Shown here: piece by piece, positions 10,817 through 22,401 of the stretch
Position numbering within the stretch: position 1 is the first letter of the stretch
How the letters are laid out: each line of letters begins with the position of its first letter
Source: Porodaedalea pini
Lineage: Eukaryota > Basidiomycota > Agaricomycetes > Hymenochaetales > Hymenochaetaceae
Assembly (NCBI GenBank): GCA_002794775.1
Contig: NBAY01000005.1
Span: 620,001-684,000 of the forward strand
Length of the DNA stretch: 64,000 nucleotides
Reading direction: 5' to 3'
Translations under genes and position numbers: made by a program
Notes under the pieces: generated by a model
Told to the model about the DNA's origin: nothing
The model's input: only the letters and a program-made list of their open reading frames with translations
Databases searched by the model: none

Positions 10817-12696
10817 ATGGTACGTCCCGTCTTTCGCTTCACTGTATCCGTCGTTGACAACCTACCTTGTATTGTCAGGTCTACGTCAACTCGAAGAAGT
10901 ATGCATGGTCGGTGGTCTGCTCTTGTCTCTTGTCTACAGCATTCTGATTTCAAAGGGCAATTAATTAGCGAGTCGTGCATAAAGGGTCATCGTTCGTCAA
11001 GCTGCCACCACAACGATCGTCCACTCTTCGAGATCAAGAAGAAAGGCCGCCCAGTCTCGCAGTGCGAGAAGTGTAGAGAGGCGCGCCAGGCGCGGAGGAT
11101 CCATGCGAAATGTATGTGCGAGTCGGAGAGGAGTGCAAATGCGCGCGCAGCCGTTGGAGACGGGGCGAAAAAGAAAGGTGCGTCGTAGGTTGTAAGGACA
11201 AGGACGGCGGCAAAAAGTACTCACTGTGCTTCTAGTAGGGAAGCGATTCATCCCCTCTACCCCTTCTCTTCCGAACGGTCTCAAGGATGCACTGAACGCG
11301 TCAAGCTCATCATCTTCGGATACCTTTGGGCCTAGACAGCCAGGTTCGTGCTCGCAACTCATGATCCCTGACTGTACTCACGCTATTTGTAGTCGACGCT
11401 CTATTAAACCCTTGTCATTGCAAGGACGTCTATAATTGCAAATGTCGGCCGCGGGTTGAATCGAGTTTCAGCTCGGGTACTCGCCCGAGTAGACCGGTAG
11501 ACCCAGCAATCTTCAGTGATGGACTATCTGCTTTGGCGCTAGTCGCGGCGTGCTGCTCTCCGGCGGCGCCCTCTGGTCTCGCATCCGTCTCAGTACTTCA
11601 TAAGCACCCCGATCGGACCGTATTATCTGAAAGTGCTACAGCCAGCAGGCACATTCTACCCGCGCTTTCATCACACATGAACGAGAACTCCGAAGCTCGG
11701 CTAATCGGAACGACGAAAAGAAAGCGGTCGTCGTGCTCCCCGCCGATCCCACACTGTGAACTACCTAGTGTGAAACCGCCGGACGCTAAGTCATTCCGGT
11801 CTATAACCCTTGCGACGCCAGGAATAGACAGCTCATCCTGGACTGCCTCGACTCCTTCGTACCCACATCCGTCTGCACTTCCTTCCATTCTTGCAAATGC
11901 AAGCGCAAGTACAAGCACAGCCTCGACAATCGATACTCATACTCACGGTAATACTCATACTCATACTGTGAGCGACACAGACAGTTCCCACTGCTGTTGC
12001 GGTACTCGCTGCGAGTGTGCAGGGTGTGACCTACACGGTCCTCCCAGTTCAATCGACGCACAACCTTCCTGGGTGGACGATCCTGCAGAAGTAAGCCCGT
12101 CAGCTGCGCATAGTCCCGTTCACGGGCACGTCGTCGACTGCGCCACGGATTGTCCTACGTGCATTGATTATAAAGGCGGAGTTGAGCTTCCTCCCCTCAG
12201 TGGCATCCCGGGTGTAGCCTCCAGTACACGAGCGCCCGCACCACCCTTCCTTGCTGCGTTCCTGGCGCGCGCGGCAGCGCTTCCGCCGCCCCCGTCACAC
12301 ACTCGCTCGAGCCTCGACCCGATGAACGTTGTCGTTTACCCGGCAGGGCTATTCAAGCGCCCACGGAAAGCCAGTGAGAGCGCAGGAGTGAATGAAGACG
12401 AGCGGCCGCGCGCGTTCGGGCTCGTGCGCATACCGAAGCTGGAGGAATGTTGCGGGGGTCGCTGCGGATGCGCCGGGGATGCGTGCGGTTGCGCGGAGAA
12501 GTGCGATGGATGCTGCATGGAGGATGGAGATCAGAATGTAGAAGGTGTTGATGGCAAAGAAAGCTCTGGATCGAGTCTGTTGGAGGGTCCACGGCTATCA
12601 CCATCTATAAGTTTTGCTCGGCAGTCGCAAGACACTGCTCCGCCTCTAGTTCTGACGCCAAGCGCGGGCGCGGCGAGGACATGCTGTGGTGGCTGA
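10817..12696 (+). CDS. Copper-fist DNA-binding transcription factor (Cuf1/Mac1/Ace1 type)
   Basis: Five coding exons (10817-10819, 10879-10907, 10969-11177, 11239-11343, 11393-12696) sum to 1650 nt, 549 aa. The first coding exon is the ATG alone. Joined, the N-terminus reads MVYVNSKKYACESCIKGHRS, the copper-fist zinc module (C-x2-C-x8-C-x-H), followed by the minor-groove KGRP motif in EIKKKGRPVSQCEKCREAR. A second conserved Cys block, NPCHCKDVYNCKC, follows in exon 5. Two Cys-rich clusters lie downstream (CCCGTRCECAGC near 11990-12030; CCGGRCGCAGDACGCAEKCD near 12450-12515), as in fungal copper sensors whose Cys arrays bind Cu(I). A His/Thr run precedes the first cluster. It likely controls copper uptake or detoxification genes; activator or repressor role cannot be read from sequence. 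Confidence 0.92.
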
Positions 12697-13298
12697 TAGT
12701 CTTTTGGGGTCCGTTGAAGCTTTCAATCAAATTTTATACTTTCCGCCTCACTCAATTTCGCCTCTTTCTTGTCTTTTTGTTTTGTTTGATCATTCGTAAC
12801 TTTAGGTCTGCATCCTTCCTTTCTGTTTTCGTGTCTTCATCCTTTCCCCTCTCTTGAATCCTTGGAAATGTATGACCTCTAAGTCGTTTCGCACTTTTGT
12901 GTAAGGTAAACTCACCTTGAAGTTTCTGTACAGTTTGGGTTGCTGCCTCGATTAATAAGTAATTATCTGGTGCGATCTATTCAGTACATGTTTGCAGATG
13001 TATGGTGTAACTATATAGGATAGTACAACAAGAAACAATGCGTAAAACTGGATATATTGCGTACAAATAAGTTCCCCCATCCACGAGTCGAGCTTATTTT
13101 TGGTTGGCAAAAGCACGATAAGTATTGTGCAGCAGCGCTGCACCTTGCGGGCATCTACAAGCCTGGCGCGATACAGAGTCGATCAAAGGCCTGCGAGTAG
13201 TCTGCGCCCGAGTCACCGCGGTGTTATACACTGTTCAAAATAGAGCAAAGCACGGCAAGTCAGAATGCCGTTAGACGGAAATAATAAAGTGCTCAGAC
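12697..13298. terminator. Convergent 3' region between copper-fist and E2 genes
   Basis: About 600 bp, T-rich just after the copper-fist stop codon, as in fungal 3' UTRs. No coding sequence is supported. Confidence 0.4.
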
Positions 13299-14306
13299 TC
13301 ACGTATCGTCTAATAATAGGATTTGTGAAATTATATTATGCTTTATCGATCCAAATAAAAATTCTGTGTTCACACCTTCATACACAAACCGAGACTAATA
13401 CATAGAGTTAGAGACGAAAGAGTAGAGAGAGTGAGGTGAGGGACTGACCTTCTTCGGATCTTCGGGTGCGAACCTCACGTAGCGGTCGTTACCTTCTGGA
13501 CTGAGGCACGAGGTTCAGCGTCGTGCGCAGAAGAAGCCACAAAGACAGACGCGGACGACTTACCGTTCCTTTTTCTAGAAGCCGAGGAGTATGAATAACA
13601 GCAAGATTAAGCGGAAGTATAAAATGGAAGGCGGAAAGAATCGCGGTCCTCATGCGGAACGAAGGTTAAGAGATAGAAGAACGCACCTGACACGAGGCAA
13701 GCATACTCTGCAACGATATACAGATAGCACTGACGCTAAGTACGGGTGACCATCCATCTCCGAGGATGTTTGCGCAAATCTGACACGGTGCATTGTTTGA
13801 ATTGGAAAAAAGCAAGGTGAAAGTTGAGCTCACATGTCCATTCGAGTAAACATGCTGTACGGAGACGAAGCGGGTTTTAGCAAGATGAGGATATATCGTA
13901 ACGAAGGGACTACACAAAATAGACATACAGGATGCAGTGGAGGTTGGTATTTCTCATCAGCGACGAATGTCACGCTCGGCGACGAGATCGGGTATTGCGC
14001 GTCAAAGCGGAACTTGAGCAGGAACGTCTCGCCCTATGTGAACAGACGCGTCGACACGAGTAAAATCAGCATCAACCACTATTCAGATCTCGTTTTTAGT
14101 GACGCACGATGTACAAACTCTCGCCGAGAACCTCCAAGGAGAGAAACCATGTCTCGAAATCATCTGCTTTCACGAGCTTGATGCCTGATCAAGATATTTA
14201 GCGCATAGAACACCGGGCTTTGAGGGACAGGCGACAAACCTTGAGGGCAGTCTTTGTTGATCTCCTTGAGCTCTTTCTGCAGTCGCCTAGTTGAGATGCT
14301 GCTCAT
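13299..14306 (-). CDS. Ubiquitin-conjugating enzyme E2, UBE2W-like
   Basis: Nine exons total 456 nt, 151 aa, the same length as animal UBE2W: 14240-14306, 14108-14184, 13929-14033, 13834-13854, 13687-13779, 13564-13574, 13449-13500, 13376-13394, 13299-13309. The protein starts MSSISTRRLQKELKEINKD and continues LGESLYIGETFLLKFRFD, HVYSNGHICANILGDGWSPV and SICISLQSMLASC-like sequence, ending FAPEDPKKSRFVYEDDT. The Cys in GHICANILG is the thioester-forming residue. HP-x-VYSNGHIC is the UBE2W form of the E2 HPN region. UBE2W enzymes attach ubiquitin to protein N-termini; that this fungal protein does so is inferred. Two exons are only 11 nt (one internal, one terminal), so automatic models will probably miss parts of it. 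Confidence 0.92.
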
Positions 14307-16991
14307 AGCGGAGTTATGGTTGGATTCAAGATGTTGTGTTGGGGCGTCTGTCCTTCAGCACAGCAACAGCTATTGGCGTCGATCGATACCAAACTGGGGG
14401 GAAAGGCAAAACAAAGCCAAGCAACACGCGACGCGTCCTCAGATGCTGTCCCTGCATTGATATTCTCTCGTAACTCATAAGGAGCTCAAATACCACCATA
14501 CAGACAGCGAGATGTTCAACATCGTATCTGCCTTGCTCTAATATCTCCGGTCTGAAATCTGGACTGGGCGATAAGCCAACTCTGGAAATTTGGGTCTCCT
14601 GCCGCGAGTCCTACGTGCTAGAGAAACGTGGCCAGCAGCTGAAGCTCGAATACAAAAAGGAGCACTTAGTGGACTCTATTCTGTATGTCCTTCTCTCATT
14701 TTCATACACGCTCACTCCAACTACCTGCAAAGGACAAACCGAACGGCGAAGAAAGTCTCGTTTTACCGGCCCGCCGAACTTCATCATGGGGCCTATTCAC
14801 ATATGACTTCCAACTTCTGTTGTATTGTACGTCCATGCTGCTCTCATAAAATGGCACGTCTATTCAGCCTATGATGCTTCGATGTATAGTTAGAGAGTAC
14901 TAAAACCCCCAATTGTCACCGCTCGAGACACCGCTCCGAAGCGACACACCGGATCGCTCCAGAACAACATCGTTCTCTCCCTGTCCCTAGAAAGTGCAAA
15001 CCCGACTAGTTGGCCAGCCTAGAAGCGGCACCAAAGCAGAGGGAGCCATCCCCTATCAGACTGTTCGGCTCTCGCACTTCCGGCAGTTCTGTTAGACCGC
15101 GACGTCCACGTTAGCATTCTCAGAAGAGGACGAAGACGATTCGGCCCCGGTGCTTATCACTTGCTGATTTGTGCAGAAATTTCCCCTGGAAGCTTGTACG
15201 TGCTATGCGCCGTTGGCTTGTTCTCAAGGTCTCGCGAGAACACCTTGCAGAGATCATTGCAGCTCTCTTCCCAGGACCGGTGGACGTTGATAGATTCCCA
15301 GCCTTGGGAGTGGGACTTGCACTCCCCGAAAATGGACTGATCCGAATAAGCTCCTCGGAAACATCATGTCTATTGATAAATATGCGTAGAGTCGACAGCA
15401 ATGTGCAAACACTCTTGACGAAGCGTAGTGCTGACATATTGTATTTTAGCTTTAGCAGGTTCGCCCGGTCGCTGCACGCACAATATAATTCCGATGCGCA
15501 TACAGAATACCTTGAAACGAACAGGAGTAAGGTAGGTTGAAATTCAAGGGCAGAAATTGGCCGCGCTGGACTTTTTTAAAGTGCACACGAGCAGTGCAGC
15601 TTGGAAGCTCGCCTGTGACTACATGACCACGAAGCGTCCTCCACCGGTTCGACACTGCCATGAGTAGGACAACGGAGCGCCGCTAGCACAGAGAAATCTC
15701 CATATGTTGTCACATCCAGTTAAAGCAAATCGATGTATCTCAGAATCCTCGTGCTGAACATGTATTGTTACAGGCGCGAAAACAGAGGGAATAAATCAAA
15801 CACAATTATTTAATATATTTAACGAGATAGAGCCAACACCTTGCAGAAGAGACTAACAAGTGGAGCAGCGACACGCCAGATATCGTGAATGCATAGCTCA
15901 CATTGTAATATTTCCCGGGAGAAGGCGGCCTACAGCTGGAATACTTAATATCTAAGCTAGGAGCCCCCCCCCCCCCCCATGCATAGTGTACGTCCAACAA
16001 CTTGCTTTGTTTACGACATCTCCAGTAGTGAAAAGTGTATGAGCTGATTGACAGTACTTTTCCACAGAACGGCCGTTCGTGGTTTTAGAGAACGCTCTGA
16101 TAACCAAGTAGCAGAACAACATTGCGACCTTGTGAAAACTGATGTCCGGGGAGGCATCGCATGCTCATACACGCAGCATGGATCTCAGCCGCAAAGCGTT
16201 CTTTATCCCGATCGCGGTAGATAAAAATGGGAAGTGTCACTCAGTGCACTGGTCGCATCCTTTATTTAGAGTGTTCCTGTTGGATTCCATAGAGAACGGA
16301 GAAGGATAGAATTTTCATGTAACAAGTCCGTGTTGTCCGCATTTATCCACAGGAGCGGCATTTGTGAACGTGCTTTCCTTTCTATATTGTCTGGAAAAAG
16401 TACACTCAGGTGTGTGTTGATCTTAAGGCTGTGTTTCAGTGTATCTGTCATATGAAAAGTGCTAAGCAGAACAACGACTAGAGGAGCGGATCAGACCATT
16501 AATAATGTTTTACCAGTAGTACATATTCAAGGACGACTCGGAAGTTTGCTGCAATCGTCATGAAAGGGAAGCTGCGCTGAAAAGGACGTAAGCTATTACT
16601 CGCAATCTTTCTGAACTGCTAGTGCTAGGGTGTTAGCCATTATCGAGTTTCGCGAAATCGGCCTTCAGGAAATCTCAAAAATTTTCAGTACACTGCGAGT
16701 GGTAAAACTCGCTCACCACTGCACTATGCTGAACTCTTTTCATACTATGGAGGACATTTCGAGCTACATGAAGCGTTAGTCATTGATCTTCGTGCTGTTT
16801 TACTTCCGGCCTTTCAATGCTGCTGTCACGTGCCGTAAAGCTGGACCCACATGATTCTATTTCTGGAACAGGCACTCGGACCGCTGCTTAACGTAAGTGC
16901 ATACACGAGACAACGTTGACGTCCTCGACTCCTCGAGCTCCCGGGTGCTCTCAACAACGGGCGAGCGTGCCAATGTTGGGCTTGAACTGAC
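14307..16991. other. 2.7-kb gap with no supported gene
   Basis: Holds open frames up to about 120 codons (15169-15540), none recognisable, and a run of 15 C at 15964-15978. Codon usage looks mixed and stops are frequent. It might be a graveyard of decayed sequence; I see no intact gene. Confidence 0.4.
15964..15978. repeat. Run of 15 C
   Basis: A perfect homopolymer in a gene-free stretch; G runs of similar length lie at 24983-24995 and 28574-28588. Length may be affected by sequencing error. Confidence 0.8.
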
Positions 16992-18443
16992 ATGGAGCAT
17001 GATGCTGTTAATGGTGCGGCACACGAGCACGATCAGAGCTCCGCAACAGGTGAGTGTGCCACTTGTGTCCGTTCAACTCGATCTTCGTTTCGCTGAGCTT
17101 GAACTCGCCCGACGATCCCAGAACAAAGCTCAAATGAAAGCAATACTAGTCTGAATGATCTTAACGACATCCCGCACACGCAGCCGCAACCGCAAGGTCT
17201 ACTCGGCAAAGACAAAAACAAAGACAAAGACGACATCCACGCACAGCTGCTGTATGACCTGCCCTCACCGTCGCCGGAGTTCGATGTCCTAGCCGTCTCC
17301 GTCTCCCCGCCCCCGAACAATGCGCTTCACCTCCATCTACCCACCTCTGGAGATATTCATTTACTGGGTCCATCCACGATATCTGATGGCTATCTCGAAA
17401 ACTCTTCATCGATATCGCCCAACCCAGATCAGGCAAACACTACGCCCAGACCGCCGCCCCGCGTCCGCTTCCGCTCGCGCGTGCGCATCGCATCCGGCGT
17501 ACACCACCACTCGCACTCGCATTCGAATTCGCATCCCCATTCGCAGCTGACATCCCACTCCACCGACTCCGCCGACTCCGAGACGTCCCCCTCCTCATCC
17601 ATCTCGGCGCCGCTTCGTTATACACCCGATGACTCCGCCTCGCGTCCGTCATATACCTTCGCCGCCGTACTCAAGAACAAAAGACGACGTCCGCGCAGGG
17701 CGCTCGCCAGTGTCTCTGCACCGCCGCCTGCTAAACCTCAAGCCGGATCCGGCGAGCGTTCCCCATTACTGCGTGCACCTGGCTCACGCCTCGGCGCGCG
17801 CACGCGACATCTTTACGGGGATCCAGATCCAGATGAAGAGGATGAAGCATCGTTACGCCGACGGGCGCGTCCTGTGCGCGAAGAGGTTGATGCGTTCGGG
17901 CGATGGCCGTGGCGGCTGCTCAATGGCTACGTGCGTCTCTTTCTTCTCTTTTCTTATTCCTTTCATCGCTTTTCTCGTTTCATGATCTCCATTCCTTCTT
18001 CTTCCTCTTCCCCATCCACTTCTTGCGACAACGATCTATCTGCGCCTTGTTATTATCAGTCTCTCCGTTGATGCTCTCCTGTCCGGAATCACCGAGCACA
18101 ACGAACAGGCCCCATCTGTATCCATCCATTCCTATCTATTTCGGTCTATTCCCGTCGTCCTTCCTTCCTTCCTTTTCTTTCTTTATGCCCGTTGCGCAGT
18201 GCGTTGCTATCTTAACCACGTCTATTTTTTTTCTTCGCCCGCACTAACGGTCCCTTTTGTTACCCAAAAATAAACCCGGACCGACTCAATTTCTGGATCG
18301 ACGACCGACGACTGACGAAACGACGAAACGACCGGGTGACCGCTGAGCAGTGGTGGGCGTGGAAATGCGAGTCGGTCGCGTGCTGCTGTTGTCCTGCCGA
18401 TGGCGACGACGACGAGTCCGAGGATGAGCACGGCAACGGCTGA
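16992..18443 (+). CDS. Unrecognised protein with His-rich tract and Cys-rich tail
   Basis: Three exons (16992-17049, 17122-17930, 18351-18443), 960 nt, 319 aa. I do not recognise a named domain. Visible parts: an acidic/Asn-rich start (MEHDAVNGAAHEHDQSS), a Lys/Asp patch, a Pro/Ser-rich middle, a His-Ser run (HHHSHSHSNSHPHSQ, about codons 155-170), a basic patch (KNKRRRPRRA), an acidic patch (DPDPDEEDEAS), then GRWPWRLLNGYWWAWKCES and a tail VACCCCPADGDDDESEDE. The last exon follows a 420-nt intron, long for this genome; the join is in phase and rebuilds a Trp-rich plus Cys-run ending that I associate with unnamed Agaricomycete proteins. The Cys run beside Trp residues could be lipid-modified or bind metal; this is inference. 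Confidence 0.72.
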
Positions 18444-19608
18444 GTAACGATATTGCCTACTGGTGCTTTTCGTGATTCGCACTGCTCCTTTCGGACTCGG
18501 ACATCTATCCATCCATCCGTCCATTTCTGTAGGGTTTGACAAGCATCATGAATCCATTTGATGTCTCCTTTTGCTGGATCTATCTATACATTCCATAGCT
18601 CGTAGTTCATTGTTTCGTCGCTCATGAATCATGATCATCGTTATGGCTCTCCTCTCCTCTGGCCTCTGCTGTCTGCCCTTGTGATACACGATGTATTTCG
18701 AGTCCGAGTCCGAGTCCGAGTCGCGTCTCCTGCTCCGTTCTACTCCCTTGTGCAAATATGCATCATGTATCATGTATACTTACAATTACTGTATGTATAT
18801 ACCTTGTCTCTGCTCAAATAGAGAGGTAATGGAAGTCGGGAAATCAGGAAGGGGATCAGTAGGTAAGGATTAAAGTAAGCTCGACGTCAAAACCGAGCTT
18901 ATGTCCTCACTCACTCTATTTTCTTAGTGTAACTGACTCCGACTCCGATTCAGTGCCGTTCCCTCCCTCCCAACGCACACGCTATTTCGTCCGTGCACTT
19001 GCCGCGTGCCGTCTATGCATTTCCCACACTACTAGTAGTACTTGAATTTGAATCTTACCTCCGGTTGGATTGACAATTTATCCGTTTCTCAGATGCTGAA
19101 GTTTTTGCTTGATGATGATCCGCGAACGTCGTTGCTTGGGACGATCTTTATTTTCCTCGGGTTTTCTTAGTTTAGACTCAGTTCATTTCAGATTGAGATG
19201 ATGCATATGGGCAGTTTGAGTGATGAAGGACAGTCCGATGTATGCGGCCTCGAGAGCAAGGGGAAAAAGAGAAATCCAGAGAAAAATATGGCACGCGCGA
19301 AAAGAAACGAAGAGACACACGAGAACAGAAAAGAAAGAAGGATCCTATCCGCCTCAAGTTCAATTACAACAAGAAGCTGCTACAGGAAGGCGCGGGGAGC
19401 GGCCGCGTAGAACACGCACCGCGTGAGGGAGGGGCAAGGAGCTGTACACCAACAAGCAAAAACAAGAACAGTGAGGAAATCAACAACGAAGACGAAGGAA
19501 TAAACCCGACGCAGGCTTAAATACAGACTACGTGCGGGACGGACATAGGCTATGGGCTATTCAACACGACGCGGAAGAGAAGCGTTCTCTAAGGGAGAGG
19601 GGAAGTGC
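18444..19608. other. Gap between convergent genes, with hexamer repeats
   Basis: About 1.2 kb between two convergent genes. It contains four copies of CGAGTC at 18699-18722 and a purine-rich strip at 19230-19500. Open frames there are low-complexity. No gene is supported. Confidence 0.4.
18699..18722. repeat. CGAGTC hexanucleotide tract
   Basis: Four perfect copies, the complement of the GGACTC tract at 10614-10641. Confidence 0.85.
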
Positions 19609-20940
19609 TTATGCGTCGCGCGCGAAGCGGAGAGCACGGCCGCGACCGTTCTTTCCACCGGCGGCACCCTTGGCACCACCCTTGTTGTTGTTGTTGCCGC
19701 CCTTGTTGTTACCAGTGTTACCATTGTTACCGGTGTTACCAGTCTAAGGAGTAGAGAATTAGTATGAGAGCCCTAGAAGCATAATGAAAGGTAACGTACC
19801 GCAGCTGCGCTGCTGCTAGCTGCTGCAGCATCAGTCGAGGATGCAGTGGCACCGCCTGCGGCAGCAGCAGATGAGGATGCAGCGGCGCCGCCTGCAGCAG
19901 CGGTCGAGTTGCTCGCACCGTTGTCCGAGACAGTGAAGTAGACCATATCGTCGAGGGAGCCGTGCTGCGCGACAGCGACGAGCACCGGCTGGTGGTTGGC
20001 CGCGGAGTTGATGGATGCCATGCGGTAGACACCAGCTGGGAGGCCGTCGGTGACGTCGGCGGTAATGACGCCGTTCTGAGCGGCACCGTTGATGCCCTTG
20101 AAGAACGCGAACGTGTTCGGGTTCGTCGTCGTCGTCTGGTCGAGCGCGGAGAGCTGCTCGATGACGACGTGCGAGTGGCCGATGATGTTGCCGGTCGAGT
20201 CGACCTGCTGCGGCGCCGAGTAGTAGTTGGAGTCGGCGTTGACGAAGTTGCCCGCCTCAAGATTGCTGATCGCCATCTGGACTGTGAACTCCTGGTTCGC
20301 CGGAATCGTCGCGCCATTCGGCGGGTTGACGAACTTGGCAGACGGCATGTTCGTCGTCGCAGCGATCACACCCATCGGCGCGGGGTTGCACGAGCCGCTC
20401 TTGATCTGCTGACCGTTAGTGATCGGCTTGTTGACGGTGAGACAGAAGTTGATAAAGTTGTTCGTCGAGGTAAGCGAGGCGACCTGACCAGCAGCCGGTG
20501 TCTGCTGTCCGTCGAGCGCAAAGCCGGTCGCGATCACGGAGGGGTTGAGCGTCGTGCTGTCCTGGTCATTGCCCGAGTTGCCACCTGCCGCTGCTGAGCT
20601 GGTGGAGGACGCGGACGCAGCCGCTGCCGCAGTGTCGGTGTTCGTCGAAGAGTCGGTCGCGGCGGCAGCTGTGCTAGACGCCGCGCCAGATGCCGCACCA
20701 CCCTTGCCATTGTTTGCGTTGTTGTTGTTGTTGTTTCCGTTGGCGTTAGCATTGCCTCCACCAAACCCACCAAAGCCTCCTTTTCCCTGATAACGAGGTT
20801 GTAAGCACGTGGACCTTTTTTGGTAGTAGGGGCGGGAAGTGTGTACATACATTACCCTGACGACCACCCTTCTGCGGGTCGGCGACGGCGCCTGCGACGA
20901 GGGCTACGAGGACGTAGGAGAGAACGGCAGCGAACTTCAT
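19609..20940 (-). CDS. Secreted basidiomycete surface/wall-type protein
   Basis: Three exons (20851-20940, 19800-20786, 19609-19743), 1212 nt, 403 aa. Residues 1-20 (MKFAAVLSYVLVALVAGAVA) form a clear signal peptide. Then a Gly/Asn-rich strip (GGFGGFGGGNANANGNNN), an Ala/Ser/Thr-rich strip, a folded core of about 200 residues with FINFCLTVNKPITNGQQIKS, GSCNPAPMGVIAATTNMPSA, GHSHVVIEQL, AFFKGINGAAQNGV and AVAQHGSLDDMVYFTV, a second Ala/Ser strip, and a Gly/Asn/Lys-rich end with GRGRALRFARDA. The core is a common basidiomycete secreted family, in many genomes wrongly labelled 'ribosomal protein s17'; no ribosomal feature is present. The low-complexity arms suggest O-mannosylation and cell-wall association (inference). 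Codon use is strongly GC-ending, as in highly expressed genes. Confidence 0.85.
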
Positions 20941-21409
20941 CTTGATTCTTAACGTGAACTAGTTGTGCGAATGGAAATGAAGGTCGACTATATGCGAGCT
21001 TCAGAGAGTGGAGTTGAAAAGAACGAGTGGGGGAAGGATCCTCGAGGAAAGCTGTATGCATGCGTGTTAGTCGTGAACGGGTAGAGTATGAAGGAGAGCG
21101 ACGGACAAAGTAAGAAGAAAACCAGGCAGCACTGCTGCGGTGAAGACGAAGAGATGGAAGTGGTGAGTGCTGAAGGACTGAGGGCAAGAGGCGGAGCGGC
21201 GGGGACCTTATATTGAGATTGGGTAGTGAAGCGCCGGAAAGCTCGGTCAGCGGTCGCATGGCAACGATGCGCAACGGGTTATTTGGAGACATCAGACGAG
21301 CACAGCGCTACAGTAGCTACACAACGACGAATCACATCACGTTAGCCCGCTGTCTATTGGCACACAACGTGATTCCCCTACGACGCGCTCCCACACCGAG
21401 AGCTCTCCG
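20941..21409. promoter_or_regulatory. Upstream region of the secreted-protein gene
   Basis: About 470 bp between the start of the secreted protein and the stop of the SAP30-like gene, both on the minus strand. It should contain the 5' UTR and promoter of the former and the 3' end of the latter. No coding sequence is supported. Confidence 0.4.
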
Positions 21410-22401
21410 TTACCGCCGTGCCTTCACTGCGCCCATAAACGTCGCCAGCGTGTCCACTTCGCGTACGCTGCTCTCCCGGAAATGTCGCTGGGCGATCGTG
21501 GCCAGCACACCGTGCAGCTCGCCCACGTCCGCAAGCACTGGCACCTGCTCCAGTCCACCGCGCAGCTCTTCTTCTAGCAAACGCGTGCTCCGTCGTCGAC
21601 TCGCAGCCTCCTTCGTCTCACGCGACCGCCGCGGTCTGTTGGCCGGCGTCAGCAGCGGCGTGGGCGTGGGCGCGCGTGACGCCATGCGTGCTGGATCGAG
21701 CAGCGCGACCGGTGGCGGCGGGTCGTCGGCTGTCAGTGGGGTCGGATAGATCGCGGGCACGAGATCGTATTGTATGATGTACTGGTACAGTGCTGATGTG
21801 GGCAACGTCGAGAATTCAAACTGCGAAAGAAAAAAGACCAATCATGATGCTGCTCCCGCCAGTGTGTGTGTGGCTTTTCGTTCGCTAGTAAAAAAGCAAG
21901 GCGAGACGTACGAGAGAAGGCTGTCCATCTGCATCAGGTACCATTGCCGGGCCAGTGTTTGCTGATGTTGTTGTTGGCAGCAGCAGCGCTAGCGATGGCA
22001 GATCCAGGTCCAAGGCCCGCCTTGCCCAACGCACCGGCATTCACAGACTGTTTCGCATGCGTGGGGTGCGCGCCGCTACCCGCACCACTCGCATTGGACG
22101 CGCCTGCGTGCGAAGCCGCGGCGTGGTGGTCGACGCGCTTGCGCTTACGCGGCTCGCCGTCCCCTCTGTCCTGTGCACCGCGCTTCGCTCCTGCTACGGT
22201 CGGCGGCGGCGCAGGCGCGGCTGCGGAATTGGACGCGGCGCGGTAGAGCGAGTCTGGTTCGATGGGTACGGCTTTCTTGCGGCCTTGCTGGCGGGGACGC
22301 GGTGCTGCCGGTGCGGGTGCTGTGCTTGTGCCCGGGGCTGCTGCTGGTGCCAATGCATGCACCGCGGGTGCGAGAGCTGGTTTTGCTTCTGTAGGCGACA
22401 T
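21410..22401 (-). CDS. SAP30-like Sin3-binding corepressor subunit
   Basis: My model has three exons (22035-22401, 21912-21961, 21410-21820), 828 nt, 275 aa. The N-terminal half is Ala/Pro-rich and disordered, with a basic cluster (EPRKRKRVDHH) that may be a nuclear localisation signal. Exon 3 encodes FEFSTLPTSALYQYIIQYDL then VPAIYPTPLTADDPPPP and ends HFRESSVREVDTLATFMGAV, which resembles the Sin3-binding domain of SAP30 in fungal Rpd3/Sin3 histone deacetylase complexes. The 50-nt middle exon (MVPDADGQPSL) is inferred from phase and splice sites; without it the frame stops at KHWPGNGT. It is divergent from ARO2 across a 241-bp intergenic region. Family assignment is from recall of the domain pattern and is fairly, not fully, sure. 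Confidence 0.72.

Noticed and set aside
19962..20597. 211-codon plus-strand open frame
   Set aside because: Antisense to the secreted-protein gene with a shadow-type composition (Arg/Val/Asp-rich); no motif.
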